From: Clostridia bacterium
GTDB lineage: Bacteria > Bacillota > Clostridia > TANB77 > CAG-508
Length of the DNA stretch: 52,560 nucleotides
Assembly (NCBI GenBank): GCA_017458285.1
Contig: JAFTFU010000004.1
Location: forward strand, 1 to 52,560
Reading direction: 5' to 3'
Numbering within the stretch: the stretch's first letter is position 1; each line of letters starts with the position of its first letter. Shown here one piece after another: positions 40,101-49,000 of this stretch. Below the pieces are notes generated by a model. That model worked only from the letters and a program-made list of their open reading frames with translations, did no database searches and was not told the DNA's origin. A program made the position numbers and the translations under genes.

Positions 40101-42277
40101 TTGCACCTGGTGCTCCATTACATACAGTATTGTTGCCTTCTACAGTAACAGGATTACAATTAATAGAACATCAAGAATTAAAAGATATTTTGACTGAGCC
40201 TCCCGTTTTAATGACTTATAATAATAGTACATCAAAATATGAACCAACTGATCCTTCTACTTATAGAGGTTTGTATATTGAAGGTGTTACTGATATTGGT
40301 AATAGAGCTGGTATTGGTCATACATTAAATAATATTCAAATTCGCGGTGGTAAACTAGAATATAATTCTTATATTATTTTAAAGAATTTAGTTACTTTAA
40401 AAGTTGGCGCTAGAACTAATACTGACTTAGCTATTGAATATTACGATGTTCATTGGTCTCCATATAGTGTGGTTGAAGCTGGTACTCCATATGATGATGA
40501 AGTTACTTATTATGAATTAACTGACCATAGCACATATAAAGTTTATACTCACACTAGCTTAGAAGAGTGGGATAGTAAGTTAATTAATAATGTTATTTAT
40601 ACTTATGATGCTACTGCTAAGAAAGAGACTATTTAGAATTTAGATCTATTAAAATTCTTTATTGAAGAATATCGTGATGATTATGAACATAATAGATTAA
40701 ATCAATTCTATGGTTAGACTGCGGCGCAAGCTACAATGCCTATCATTGCAGGTAGCGTTTATATTGATAATGAAACTCCTAGTTATTAGAGAACAGAAGA
40801 TTAGGTGTTAAATCCATTGAAACCATACTTTATATTAAGTGGTGGAGAATTTGTTCAAGTAGAAAATCCTTCTGTTGATAATATTAGTACTTATTATGAA
40901 GATGTTGCTTTAATTGATGAAGCTGAAATTTCTACTTATTGGAATGTTTATTATCCTGACTTACAAATAAGCGCAGCTAGAGTTATTGAATCTAATATTA
41001 CTAAATATGTTAATGTTCTTACTTCTGGAAAAGAAGAACTTGTTGATGTAAAACGTAGCGCTAATACGCATCCTGTTCAATTGACTGCTTTAGCTCCTAC
41101 TCGTACTAATTATGATTTCAAAGGTTGGGCCCTTGATAAAGAGGGTAATAATATGTTTGTAAATTATGATTATACAACTGATCGTTATGAAAACTTTGAG
41201 GGGGCTTTAGAAAGTTATGAATTTACTAATGATAATAAAATTTTAACTTTGTATGCTATTTTTAGAATTCATAATTTCTCAGTTAATTTCTATAACGATG
41301 ATGGAAGCTTCTTACAAACTGTTTATAATGAATACAGTGTTACCCCTGGTTTAAAAGAGCCTCCTTGGGTTCCAACAAAATCTAATTCAAGTGGATTAGA
41401 TTCAGATAAAATTTATACTTGGAGAGGCTGGTATCGTAGAATTGCTGGGACAGTTTCTAAGGTATTAATTGATTTATCTAAATTTACTCCAACAGCTGAT
41501 TATGAATTTATAGCAGCTTATGATGATACTCCTTCAGATGTTCATGACGAATAGAATATTTTAGATAAAAAATATTTGAATTATGAATTAGATGCTGCAG
41601 GAACTGGTTATAGAATAGCTTTAAATCCTAATTATTACCTTACTGGTAAAATTACTTTACCAACTTAGATTGATAATATACCAATTACTGAATTAGGTAC
41701 TGTTGCAGGTTCGTTTAACCCAGCTTGGTGTGCAAATAATATTACTCATATTTTCTGGGCAACTGATAACAGAGCTTTAAAGAGCATTAAAGGTTCTTGT
41801 TTCTAGGGATTAGAAAGCTTAGTTTATTATGAACAACCTAATACTTGTAGAACATTAGGAGGTTCTGTATTTGCTAACTGTATTAATTTAGGTAGAACTG
41901 ATGGAGATGTTTTCTATCAGATTTTAGAGCCTGTAACATCAGTTGGCGCAAATGTTTTCTCTAGTGTTATGGCTTCAAGAATTAATATTCCTGGTCACTC
42001 CTATGAGTCTTTATATACTGGTGCTTTTGGCTCTTTAGGTAATACTTATGTAATTCAAATTGGTCGTGAAGGAGATCCTTGTAACTGGTAGACTATGTTT
42101 AATGAAAATAAAATTTCTGCTTCTACAACTATTTTCACTGGATTAGGCGCTAATGTAAATAATTATGCTGGTAATGTTTATATGATTATTTATAGTGTTT
42201 CTGGTAGCTTATCTAATGAGTTAAAGAATTGCTTCGGTATTGCTGATTCTGTTGGTATTTAGGAATTTAATTCATAA
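34181..42277 (+). CDS. Giant adhesin-like tail protein with CotH-kinase-like domain, 2,698 aa (gene 11)
   Basis: ATG 34181 sits 8 nt after AAGGAG; an ATG 4 nt upstream opens only a 10-codon frame. About 30 TAG codons are read through to TAATAA at 42275. Order seen: fibre-head motif (DGSLYFAYDTGSIFLD, ~40-55); Gly/Ser linkers (~71-85, ~188-203); Ig-like beta segments (~210-545); a LamG/concanavalin-like domain (~553-820); a CotH-like region (~925-1615; VQGTSSQKYPRRNFK, KIDYMESSG, DSRGKN, FYDIDTQLG); leucine-rich segments (~1905-2020); InlB-type B-repeats (~2300-2420; DFKGWALD, WRGWYRR); BspA-type leucine-rich repeats at the C-terminus (~2490-2698). Tyr-Tyr modules interrupt the CotH region and the part after it. 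Likely a surface-binding tail protein, perhaps with a phosphotransferase activity. Domain calls come from motif reading only. Confidence 0.8.
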
Positions 42278-42293
42278 TAAAGGAGAGGAAAAA

Positions 42294-42500
42294 ATGACTA
42301 CAACAGTTTTATATAAATACTTAGGAACAAATGGAGTTATTGAATCTCCTGTTTATTTAGAAGGTATTTATTCAACTAAAACATATATTTTAACCGCTGA
42401 TAAGGGTAAAATATTATCTAATGGCGCACAAAAATTAGAAAAAGTGCGCTGCACAGAAGAAGAAGTTTCTTCTTGGAAAGAAGTTTATAATAAAGGGTAA
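42294..42500 (+). CDS. Small hypothetical structural protein, 68 aa (gene 12)
   Basis: ATG 42294 follows AAAGGAGAGG (42279-42288); the frame continues upstream into gene 11 but the binding site fixes this start. The protein (MTTTVLYKYLGTNGVIESPV, then YILTADKGKIL and a C-terminal helix with EEEVSSWKEVY) resembles short proteins I associate with Firmicutes-phage structural regions. No TAG is used. It is cotranscribed with gene 11 (16-nt gap) and is followed by a 13-bp hairpin. The function is unknown. Confidence 0.8.
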   Translation: MTTTVLYKYLGTNGVIESPVYLEGIYSTKTYILTADKGKILSNGAQKLEKVRCTEEEVSSWKEVYNKG

Positions 42501-42533
42501 TTTTAATTAAATGACTTAATTTAAAAATAAATA

Positions 42534-42569
42534 TACAGGAGAGAGAGTTTAAAAATTCTCTCTCCTGTA
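42534..42569 (+). repeat. Perfect 13-bp hairpin before gene 13, without a T-run
   Basis: TACAGGAGAGAGA (42534-42546) pairs perfectly with TCTCTCTCCTGTA (42557-42569) across a 10-nt loop. The bases after it (AAAATAAAT) lack the U-tract of an intrinsic terminator on the + strand. It may be a processing or mRNA-stabilising hairpin at the 5' side of the gene 13 message. Confidence 0.6.
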
Positions 42570-42597
42570 AAATAAATTAGAAAGGATGAGCAATTGA

Positions 42598-44898
42598 ATG
42601 ATTACTTATTTAGATAATAGTAATGCTAAACAGTATCATATTTTATTTGATAAAGCAACTACTTTATTGAAAAGTAAGAAGCCAGATTCTTTAACAGAGG
42701 CTCTTCGCAGTATTTCAACTAATCAAGATGCTACTCCAGATGAATTGTGGAGCGATTTTACTATTAGTTCTTTAAATGAATACTTTGCTTATTTAGAGGA
42801 TATTTTAAAAGCTGCTCACCAGGATTCTAATGAAGATGCGGAACGCTTTTATGTAAGACTTCCTCTTGATGAAGAAGTTTTTGCTATAAATGCTGATACT
42901 CGTGAGATTACCATTCCTCGTTCTTTTGAGAATGCAGGTGTAGGTGTTCAAGGTGACGAGTTAGCAGAAGTTGTTTATTTTACTATTGATAGATTTTTTG
43001 ACAGTGTAGATTTAGCTAGTGATAATATTCATATTGCTATTCAATGGGAATTAAATCGCAATGGTGAACAAGTAAAAGGCTTCAGCCGCAATTTTGGTAA
43101 AGATATTGAATCTATTCCTGGGACTATTATTTTTGGTTGGCCTATTTCTCATGAATTGACTGAGACTTCTGGCTCTATTCGTTTTGCTGTACGTTTTTAT
43201 AGTATTGATACTGATAATCAAAGTTTCAATTATAGTTTAACTACTCTCCCAGCTACAGTAAGAATTAATTCTAGTATAGATCATGAAATTATCGAGAAAT
43301 CTCAAGAAGAAATTAATCATGGTTCTATTATTACTAGCAGAATCAAAAATGCTGGTATTTATAATCCTTCTATGCCTACTCCTAGTGCACCTATTATTAC
43401 TTCTGCTTTGCACGTAATTAATCCTGAGACTACTGCTAAAATTGTAGATTTACCAGTAGATAACTCTGGTTCTGAGCCTGTTTATGGTAGTGTAAAAATT
43501 GGCATTGGTGCGCAGCCAAGTGATGTTGGCGTTGTTGGATATAACTGGAAGAAATTCCCTTACTTAGAAACTACCGGCGAGTATGACAGCAATTCTGGTC
43601 CTATCACTGATAATGTAAAAATTGAATATGTTAAGGTAACTAGTAATTTAAATCCTGATTATCAATATTATACTAAAAACGGAGATATTTATAGTTTATT
43701 AGATGTTGTTAATCAATTAAAACCTTATGGTGAAACTAATACATATCCTTTCTTATATGCTCATGTAGTAGGAGAGGGCGATGAAGAAACTACTGAAAAT
43801 ACTCCAGAAGTTTCTAATTCACCTATTGGATATGAAAGAGCTTCTACTGTTGGTGGAGGTTTCTTAACTGATGTTTATGTAAAGATTAGCACTGTTGAAG
43901 TTGATACTACTGGTATTTATACTGCTGATATTTCTGCACGTGCCTTAGTTAATACTGTTACTACTACTATGTTAAGAGACGATGGTATTGTTATTCCAGG
44001 TCCTTTATCTCCTGTTATTACAATGCCTGCTGATAAAACCACTGAAGAAGATCAAGTTGCCCATATTATTGTTGGTTCTTCTAATATAGAGTTAACTCCT
44101 GATGTTGTTGCTGGTGAAGTTGGTAAAGATGCATCTGAAGTGGGAGAATCTCCTAGTGTAGAGGTATCTAAGGCTTGGCAAGTTTTCCAAAATGGTGAAT
44201 GGGTTGCTGTTGAAAATATTGATGGTGTAGTTAATGTTAGCACAGACGCAAATCCTGTTTTAACTATTTCTAATGTTAATAACACTGCTACTATTGGTGA
44301 CCAATATCGTATTTTAGCTACCAGTGTTCGTAATAAAGTTTCTACTTCTACTACTTCTGGAACTTATCGTGTAACTCATGCTCCTGTTAAACCAGAAGTT
44401 TTAGTTAGAGATTATAATGCTGGTTCTCGTTCCTTTGAGTGGACTCCTAGAGCTTATGATTCTAGTAATAATATTAAGAATGTTTCTTTAAGTAGAAATG
44501 ATAATCTTGAAGTTGCTGTTACAGCTGCTGATATGATTACTGATGGTATTTCTTATATTTGGGTACAAGCTAATCGTCATGATAGTGAAATTCTTTATAA
44601 TGTAGACTTACCTGATGATGAGCAATATTTAGCTTTCATTAATAAAATTAATACAGCTTTAGGTATTACTGATGTTTCTGAACCTTTTATTAGTGATACA
44701 GAGCAATTAAGAACTAAAGATGATATTATTAAGGAATTAAAGAAAATTTCTGCTGCTACTACTGACGCTAATGATGGAGTATCTCGTTATGAAGATACTT
44801 ATACCCCAGAAGAGCGCGGTGTTTATTATTGCGTTGTTATTAATGAATTAAATAATAACCTTGCTGTTAACGTTAGTCCATTCTTTATTGTTTCCTAA
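42598..44898 (+). CDS. Ig-domain structural protein without TAG codons, 766 aa (gene 13)
   Basis: ATG 42598 follows AAAGGA (42581-42586); the stop is TAATAA at 44896. None of the roughly 18 Gln codons is TAG, unlike all other long genes here. Residues ~70-230 (GVGVQGDELAEVVYFTIDRF, DSVDLA, GWPISHELTETSGSIRFAVR) are clearly paralogous to gene 14 and resemble an N-terminal module of Firmicutes-phage baseplate/fibre proteins. Then come three or four Ig-like domains (~265-350, ~465-595, ~596-766), the last with a Y-x-C-x-V-x-N motif (GVYYCVVIN). A Tyr-Tyr insertion (YQYYTKNGDIYSLL) lies near 350-380. Likely an abundant tail or virion decoration protein that contacts surface glycans. High expression is inferred from the absence of TAG. 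Confidence 0.85.
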   Translation: MITYLDNSNAKQYHILFDKATTLLKSKKPDSLTEALRSISTNQDATPDELWSDFTISSLNEYFAYLEDILKAAHQDSNEDAERFYVRLPLDEEVFAINADTREITIPRSFENAGVGVQGDELAEVVYFTIDRFFDSVDLASDNIHIAIQWELNRNGEQVKGFSRNFGKDIESIPGTIIFGWPISHELTETSGSIRFAVRFYSIDTDNQSFNYSLTTLPATVRINSSIDHEIIEKSQEEINHGSIITSRIKNAGIYNPSMPTPSAPIITSALHVINPETTAKIVDLPVDNSGSEPVYGSVKIGIGAQPSDVGVVGYNWKKFPYLETTGEYDSNSGPITDNVKIEYVKVTSNLNPDYQYYTKNGDIYSLLDVVNQLKPYGETNTYPFLYAHVVGEGDEETTENTPEVSNSPIGYERASTVGGGFLTDVYVKISTVEVDTTGIYTADISARALVNTVTTTMLRDDGIVIPGPLSPVITMPADKTTEEDQVAHIIVGSSNIELTPDVVAGEVGKDASEVGESPSVEVSKAWQVFQNGEWVAVENIDGVVNVSTDANPVLTISNVNNTATIGDQYRILATSVRNKVSTSTTSGTYRVTHAPVKPEVLVRDYNAGSRSFEWTPRAYDSSNNIKNVSLSRNDNLEVAVTAADMITDGISYIWVQANRHDSEILYNVDLPDDEQYLAFINKINTALGITDVSEPFISDTEQLRTKDDIIKELKKISAATTDANDGVSRYEDTYTPEERGVYYCVVINELNNNLAVNVSPFFIVS

Positions 44899-44929
44899 TA
44901 AGGAATAACCTGAAAAGGAGGTTCCTTAT
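44898..44929 (+). promoter_or_regulatory. Hairpin enclosing the gene 14 ribosome binding site
   Basis: ATAAGGAA (44898-44905) pairs exactly with TTCCTTAT (44922-44929), immediately before the ATG at 44930. Inside, CCT-GAAA-AGG (44909-44918) forms a GAAA-tetraloop hairpin using part of the AAAAGGAGG binding site. The structure would hide the site unless ribosomes finishing gene 13 open it, predicting translational coupling. Confidence 0.5.
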
Positions 44930-45514
44930 ATGACTTATAAGAATTTATTAACTAAAATACAAAATGCGGCTATTTAGAGTACTACTACTGTAAATATGCC
45001 TAGTGATAAATAGTTTTATGAGATAGACTTGAGTAGCAGGACTATTAATGGTCCTGCTACAATCTCTGTTCAAGGCGAACATTATGCAGAAACTATTTAT
45101 TTCTTAGTAGATAGATTTTATGATAATATGGATTTAGCGCAAACTAATTGTGTTGTTCATTATGTAATTGGTAATAAAAGTTATGTTTATGCAGTGCCTT
45201 TTTGCGATGTTCGTTCTTATGATGGTAAAATCATTATTCCTTGGAGCATTTCAATGTCTGCTACCCAAGAGTCGGGAACAATTTAGTATTTTGTTCGTTT
45301 TTATTTAATAGATGATAGCGAAAATACTGAAAATCCTTAGTATATTTATAACTTAAATACACGTCCAGCTACTAGTCGAATATTAACTACACTATCTCAA
45401 GAAGATTTTGCTGAAGAAGATAACACTTTAAATCTTCCTAGTTATTATGAAGAATTGATTAATACGTTTAATACAATGGCTAATACAGCAACAGTCTTTT
45501 GGACAGACGTTTGA
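44930..45514 (+). CDS. Short paralogue of the gene 13 N-terminus, 194 aa (gene 14)
   Basis: ATG 44930 follows AAAAGGAGG; four TAG codons are read through and the stop is TGA 45512-45514. The protein (IDLSSRTINGPATISVQG, AETIYFLVDRFYDNMDLAQT, IIIPWSISMSATQESGTI, YFVRFYLIDD, TRPATSRI) aligns along most of its length with residues ~70-230 of gene 13, but has no Ig domains; instead it ends in a short helix. It is probably a truncated or duplicated structural partner, perhaps competing for the same attachment site. The TGA stop forms part of the -35 box of the next promoter. A perfect 10-bp inverted repeat lies at 45033-45060. Confidence 0.85.
45033..45060 (+). repeat. Perfect 10-bp inverted repeat inside gene 14
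   Basis: GTAGCAGGAC (45033-45042) and GTCCTGCTAC (45051-45060) are exact inverted arms with an 8-nt AT-rich loop, 103 nt after the gene 14 start. It is GC-rich for this genome and lacks a following T-run. Confidence 0.7.
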
Positions 45515-45542
45515 CAAAAAATAAAATTTTTGTTAATATAAA
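45511..45542 (+). promoter_or_regulatory. Promoter overlapping the gene 14 stop
   Basis: A consensus TTGACA (45511-45516), a 17-nt AT-rich spacer and TAATAT (45534-45539; TATAAA alternative at 45537) precede gene 15. The TGA stop of gene 14 (45512-45514) lies inside the -35 box. Confidence 0.65.
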
Positions 45543-45568
45543 AGAAAGTTTAAAAGGAGGACATTAAA

Positions 45569-45781
45569 ATGCTAAGAGTTGATTCTAAGAGCGTAAATTA
45601 TAGTGCTGCTTGTATGGTTAATGAAGAGCAGATTGCTTATTTTAGCGCTAATCGCAATGGTGATTATAGATGTGATATTAGTATTAGTATTGATAATTTA
45701 AGTACTTATAATACTAATATTACTGTTTTTGAACACGATCTTGCAGAGTTCATGGCTGACGTAAGTTCAATTGATGATTGA
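45569..45781 (+). CDS. Small hypothetical protein, 70 aa (gene 15)
   Basis: ATG 45569 follows AAAAGGAGG (45553-45561), the near-optimal binding site spacing; the stop is TGATAA at 45779. The product (MLRVDSKSVNYSAACMVNEE, YFSANRNGDYRCDISISID) is acidic and probably beta-rich, with no signal peptide or membrane segment and no TAG codon. It has its own promoter (TTGACA at 45511) and is followed by a terminator region, so it may be a separately and strongly expressed small protein. I do not recognise the family. Being placed among fibre genes suggests a virion or assembly role, without direct evidence. Confidence 0.78.
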   Translation: MLRVDSKSVNYSAACMVNEEQIAYFSANRNGDYRCDISISIDNLSTYNTNITVFEHDLAEFMADVSSIDD

Positions 45782-45820
45782 TAATTTGCATCAAAAATTT
45801 TGAAAAGTGATTTTTGTTTT

Positions 45821-45890
45821 GGCGAACGGTTAGGAGGGCCCTGGCCGGCCGCTTTATAATATGCGCACGCGTGTGTGCGTGTGTGCGGAT
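45821..45890. other. GC-rich island with palindromes and alternating purine-pyrimidine tract
   Basis: These 70 bp are about 63% G+C (44 of 70) in a window near 30%. They hold GGGCCC, GGCCGGCC and ACGCGT palindromes and, at about 45860-45887, an unbroken alternating purine-pyrimidine run of CG/CA/TG steps, the classic Z-DNA-prone pattern. A TATAAT lies at 45855-45860 but has no matching -35. No reading frame of note crosses it. It lies in the 237-nt gap between gene 15 and gene 16, the longest gene-free stretch in the window. Confidence 0.7.
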
Positions 45891-45894
45891 TTTT

Positions 45895-45934
45895 AAGGAG
45901 AAAGATATATGCGTATATCTTTCTCCTTTTTTTT
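45895..45934 (+). terminator. Strong intrinsic terminator after gene 15 and the GC island
   Basis: AAGGAGAAAGATATA (45895-45909) pairs perfectly over 15 bp with TATATCTTTCTCCTT (45914-45928), with a TGCG loop and an eight-T run (45927-45934). It is the strongest terminator in the window. Together with the TATAAT at 45855 it could bound a short RNA of about 70 nt. Confidence 0.93.
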
Positions 45935-45972
45935 ATATATTGGTCAAATATAATTAATACCTCATTAAAATT

Positions 45973-46001
45973 TTTAAAATTTTATAGAATAATTTTATAA
46001 T
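45973..46001 (+). promoter_or_regulatory. Weak promoter candidate before gene 16
   Basis: TTTAAA (45973-45978), a 17-nt spacer and a perfect TATAAT (45996-46001) lie upstream of the TTG start at 46019. Transcription would start within or just before the AAAGGGGTG binding site, leaving almost no leader, so this may be chance in AT-rich DNA. Confidence 0.3.
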
Positions 46002-46018
46002 GAAAGGGGTGCTGAAGA

Positions 46019-49000
46019 TTGGCGCTCTTTAAGATATAGAAAGGTCCGGCCGCAAATCTTGGCGCAAGTGGTAATCCTACTGAAATAGCGCAAGAAGGAT
46101 TTGCATATTTTACACCGGACGACGGAAAATTTTATATAGATATAGAAAATGCTAACGAGGCTGTTATAGGTGAAAATCGTATTCCTATAAATGCTTATTT
46201 AGCAGATAAATTTTCATCTGATAAACTTATCACTTTAACGGGTGATGTAACAGGTACAGATGCAAAAGATGGCGAAACTGGATGGAGTATTGCAACAACT
46301 TTACGTAATTCAGGTGTTATAGGTGGATTATATGGACCAGAAGGTAATGAAGTTACCAATGGTGCTGTAGTTATTCCAAGATTAACTATTAATGAAAAAG
46401 GTCTTATTACTGGAGCTGAATCTGTAGAAGTAAGTATTTCTGGCATTGCAGATACTAAAGTTACTTAGGATTTAGAAGCTAATGATGGAGAATATTTTCC
46501 ATTATTTACTCCTAAAAATTAGGGTACAACAGCAAATACTACTGCAACTTTTAACAGATATGTTAAAGTAAATCCTTATATTTCAGAATGGACTTTTTTA
46601 CCTAATAACGGAGATAGCCATCATGACACTCCTAGTTTTATTTTATCGCGTAGTAATAATGGCGCAAATCTAAAACTTTGGGGTCAAAGCGGAGATTTTT
46701 ATATTAGTTCAGACTATTGGATTAATTCTAAAAAGACAACTTTTTCTGAACATTTAATAAAATTATCTCCAGCGAATGCTAGTATAACATTTTAGGGACA
46801 TTTATTGCCAAACTCTTCTGGATGGGCATTGGGTAGTGTATTAGCTCCTTGGGAAGCAGGATTCTTTAATTAGGGATTAATGATAGGTGGAAATTTAAAT
46901 TATGGTTCTTCTTCTATCCCTGTTTATTGGAATAATGGTATTCCTACACCAATTACTTCTTACGAAGGTACAGCTGCAAGAGCAATATCTGATGATGATG
47001 GTAATAATATTAAAAATACTTATGCTTCTAATTTAACTTTTACTAATGGATTATTAATACTTAAAAATAAAAATGGTATTGCGTTAGATACTATTACTTT
47101 AGATACTTTAACAGTTTCTGATATTACCACTGGAACTGAAGATGTTAGAAAATTAATCACAGCTAAAGTATTTAAAGATAGTGTTAATAATTTAATTAAT
47201 CAATTAAATGTAAGTGAAAAAACTTTTGCGAATGGTGAAGTTTTAAGAACTTTAAAAGAAGAAAATGGTAAAATTGGTTTAACTACAGGATAGCTATCTA
47301 TTGATGGTGGAATTTTAGCTGGAAGCTATGTTATTAATTTAAAAGAAGATAATTCAAGTTTTTCATAGCTTTCTATTGGTTAGATGCAAGGCGCTACAGC
47401 TACTACCCCAGGTGCAGTGGGATTAGTTCCTCAAACTGTAGCAGGTGATTAGGAGAAATTTTTGCGCGGCGATGGCTAGTGGATTACTCCTACTAATACA
47501 GATTATCAAGTAAAATAGACTAACACTAGCGCTAATAAAGACTATAGGATTCTTTTATCTTATTCTGATACTAATAATGAAGAAACTAATACTGTTTATA
47601 AACATAGCGGTTTACTTTATAATCCCTCTAGTAATACTTTAACTGTTACTTACATAGAAGGTAGAGCTGCGACAGCAAGTCGTGCAAATGCAGATAGTTT
47701 AGGAAATGTTATTAATACTACCTATGCTTTAAAAACAGCCGCAGTTAGTAATATTGAATGGAATTCTACTAATAAAAAATTAGTTAAAACAATTAATGGA
47801 GTTGAAAGTGATGTAATTAATTTTATTGCTGGTGACAATATTACTTTTATTTCAAATACTACTGGTTTAACAATTGCGGCAACAGATACTAATACTACTT
47901 ATAGTTTATCTGGTAGTAGAAGCGCAGTTAATTATACTATGCTTTTAACCCCCTCTTCTGGTAGTGCTACCTAGGCAGTAATTCCTGTAATGACACCTGC
48001 AACAGAAGACGCGGGAGGTCTATTAGGCTTAGTACCTAATTCTGCGCCAGGAGATTAGAATAAATTTTTACGAGCAGATGGAACTTGGGTAGTACCCACT
48101 AATACTAATAATAAAGTATAGTCTGTAAAAACAGATAGTTCTGATGCGAATTATAAAATTTTATTTAGTTATACTGATACAAATTCAAATGAAACTAACT
48201 ATGTAAGAAAAGATTCAGATTTTTATTATAATCCTAGCTCTAATACATTAACAGTTACCTAGGTCGCAGGTAATGCATAGACAGCTAGTAAAGCAAATGC
48301 TGATAGCGCAGGTAATATTATAATTAATACTTACGCAAAAAAGTCTGAAGCATTAACATCTATAATTTGGGATAAAACTAATAAAAGATTAATTAAAACA
48401 ATTAATGGAACAGATTCTGATATTTTAGAATTTATAGCTGGTGATAATGTAACTTTAGCTGCTGATGATAATAAAATCACTATTACAACAGCTAATGATA
48501 ATACTACCTATGGATTATCTGGAACTTTAACAGGTAATACTTTTGTTACCACTTTGACTGCTGGTGGAACCGGAGTTTAGTCTACTGTACCTGCAATGAG
48601 TGCAGCCAGCGCTTCTGCAGCCGGTAAAGCAGGATTAGTTCCTGCCCCTAAAAAGGGAGATTAGAATAAATTCTTAACAGGCGCAGGAACATGGGTAGAA
48701 TAGACTGTTTACACTTTACCTTTAGCTAGTTCTTCTACTCGTGGAGGAATTAAAATTGGATTTGAATCTAATTCTAGCACTAAAAATTATGCTTTACTTT
48801 TAGATAATGAAAAAGCTTATGTGAATGTTCCTTGGACAGATAGGTCTGTTGAAGGACCAGGATATCACTATGTACCTCAAGAAGATTCAGCTTCCCTTTT
48901 GTCAGCTTCTGCTACCGGAGGAACGGCAGAATGGGGAATAGATGTAGTTCAAGGTGTAAAAGTTAGACGTGATAATCGTGGCCATATTACTGGATTAGAA

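Noticed and set aside
45792..45820. CAAAAAT/ATTTTTG stem plus TTTT as a terminator right after gene 15
   Set aside because: The stem is AT-only and short with a long loop; the 15-bp terminator at 45895 is far stronger.
45821..45890. GC island as a CRISPR, tRNA or small gene
   Set aside because: There are no repeated units, no cloverleaf with TTC-arm consensus, and no open frame with a binding site.
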